From: Streptomyces sp. CB02261 | GTDB lineage: Bacteria; Actinomycetota; Actinomycetes; Streptomycetales; Streptomycetaceae | Reading direction: 5' to 3' | Assembly (NCBI RefSeq): GCF_001905665.1 | Contig: NZ_LIVX01000001.1 | Coordinates: forward strand, 248,001 to 312,000 | DNA: 64,000 nucleotides | Shown here: piece after piece, positions 63,123-64,000 of the stretch | How positions within the stretch are numbered: the first letter of the stretch is position 1 | Layout: each line of letters begins with the position of its first letter | Program-made: the position numbers and the translations under genes | Notes under the pieces: model-generated | What the model was told of the DNA's origin: nothing | Databases searched by the model: none | The model's input: only the letters and a program-made list of their open reading frames with translations

Positions 63123-64000
63123 TCAGGCGTCCCCGGTGGCGGCGAGGGCACGGACCGCGTCCGCGAAGGCCTCGCCGCGCTTGTTGTAGTTGGTGAACAT
63201 GTCCATCGAGGCGCAGGCCGGGGCGAGGAGCACCGTGTCTCCCGGGCGGGCCAGCCGGGCCGCCTCGCGGACCGCCTCGGACATCGCCCCAGTGTCGGTC
63301 CGGTCGAGGTCCACCACCGGGACCTCCGGGGCGTGTCGCGCCAGGGCTTCGCGGATGAGCGCGCGGTCGGCGCCGATCAGGACGGCCCCGCGCAGGCGCT
63401 TGGCGGACTTCTGGACGAGCTCGTCGAAGGTCGCGCCCTTGGCGAGTCCGCCGGCGATCCAGACGATCGGGTCGTAGGCCGCCAACGAGGCTTCCGCCGC
63501 GTGGGTGTTGGTGGCCTTGGAGTCGTCGACGTACGTGACTCCCTGGACCTCCTCGACCAGTTCGATGCGGTGCGGGTCGGGCCGGAAGGCCTTCAGTCCG
63601 TCGCGTACGGCCTTGGCGTCGACGCCGAAGGCGCGGGCGAGGGCGGCGGCGGCGAGCGCGTTGGCGATGTTGTGCGGGGCCGGCGGCTGGACGTCGGCGA
63701 CCTCGGCCAGCTCCTGGGCGTTCTTCTGCCGGTTCGGGGCGAAGGCGCGGTCGACGAGGAGGCCCTCGACGACGCCCAGTTCGGACGGGCCGGGGGTGCC
63801 GAGGGTGAAGCCGATGGCCCGGCAGCCCTCCTCGACGTCGGCCTCGCGGACCAGGTCCTCGGTCGCCTTGTCCGCGACGTTGTAGACGCAGGCGACCTGG
63901 TTGCCCTCGTAGATCCGGCCCTTGTCGGCGGCGTACGCCTCCATGGAGCCGTGCCAGTCGAGGTGGTCGGGCGCCAGGTTGAGCACGGCGGCCGAGTGGA
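63123..64000 (-). CDS. murD: UDP-MurNAc-L-Ala:D-Glu ligase MurD, C-terminal part
   Basis: The start lies beyond the window edge; about 292 residues of the C-terminal part are seen. Central Mur-ligase block: LNLAPDHLDWHGSMEAYAADK. C-terminal domain: PDPHRIELVEEVQGVTYVDD, DSKATNTHAAEASLAAYDPI and VWIAGGLAKGATFDELV, matching the MurD signature. It adds D-glutamate to the wall precursor. Gene order murD-ftsW-murG-ftsQ-ftsZ is the standard dcw order. The ftsW start lies 55 nt downstream. Confidence 0.95.
   Translation of the reverse strand, partial: HSAAVLNLAPDHLDWHGSMEAYAADKGRIYEGNQVACVYNVADKATEDLVREADVEEGCRAIGFTLGTPGPSELGVVEGLLVDRAFAPNRQKNAQELAEVADVQPPAPHNIANALAAAALARAFGVDAKAVRDGLKAFRPDPHRIELVEEVQGVTYVDDSKATNTHAAEASLAAYDPIVWIAGGLAKGATFDELVQKSAKRLRGAVLIGADRALIREALARHAPEVPVVDLDRTDTGAMSEAVREAARLARPGDTVLLAPACASMDMFTNYNKRGEAFADAVRALAATGDA

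Overview
The window is a very GC-rich actinobacterial chromosome segment that reads as Streptomyces. The evidence is codon bias, GTG starts, many 4-nt ATGA/GTGA gene overlaps, and a gene order typical of the streptomycete core: lgt, trpA-trpB-trpM-trpC, trpE, hisI, hisF-priA-hisH-hisB-hisC-hisD, dnaE, ileS, divIVA-yggT-sepF, ftsZ-ftsQ-murG-ftsW-murD. No insertion sequences, phage genes, CRISPR arrays, tRNA or rRNA genes were seen.

Layout. (1) 1-8.9 kb: the 5' end of a VIT/CCC1-type metal transporter, divergent from a seven-gene coupled operon. The operon holds four ADP-ribosylglycohydrolase (ADPRH) fold proteins, a PfkB sugar kinase, a CaiB-type CoA transferase and a CitE-type lyase. (2) 8.9-18.1 kb, minus strand: lgt, a thiol-disulfide protein, trpABMC, small membrane proteins, trpE and hisI. 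(3) 18.1-26.5 kb: a TIGR03085-type protein, a self-regulated-looking ArsR/MFS pair, and the his operon, which also carries a RidA gene and a 54-residue membrane peptide. trpF is absent, as expected when PriA serves both His and Trp pathways. (4) 26.7-35.3 kb: accessory-looking genes, including a beta-helix-like membrane protein, a LON-domain protein, a YbaK deacylase and an ABC exporter. The exporter genes are separated by a 24-bp tandem repeat that forms its own coupled ORF. A NYN-domain protein with a histidine-rich insert follows. (5) 35.4-47.8 kb: dnaE, a DUF2252 protein, a second DsbA-like protein, Tat-exported PhoD, a secreted metalloprotease, a hydrolase and a Na+/H+ antiporter. (6) 47.8-54.4 kb: an acetyltransferase, a pseudouridine synthase, lspA, and a DksA-like protein with a histone-H1-like tail. 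Divergent from these is ileS behind a T-box leader. (7) 54.5-64 kb: the division and cell wall cluster, running off the end inside murD.

Main points of interest. The ADPRH/PfkB operon may be a ribosyl-group salvage system. IleRS has a GAHH sequence in place of HIGH, a form linked to mupirocin hyper-resistance. The ileS T-box looks translational, with two mutually exclusive pairings. The 24-bp repeat ORF lies inside an ABC operon. In three places the TAG stop of one gene doubles as a TAGxxT -10-like element just before the next start codon.
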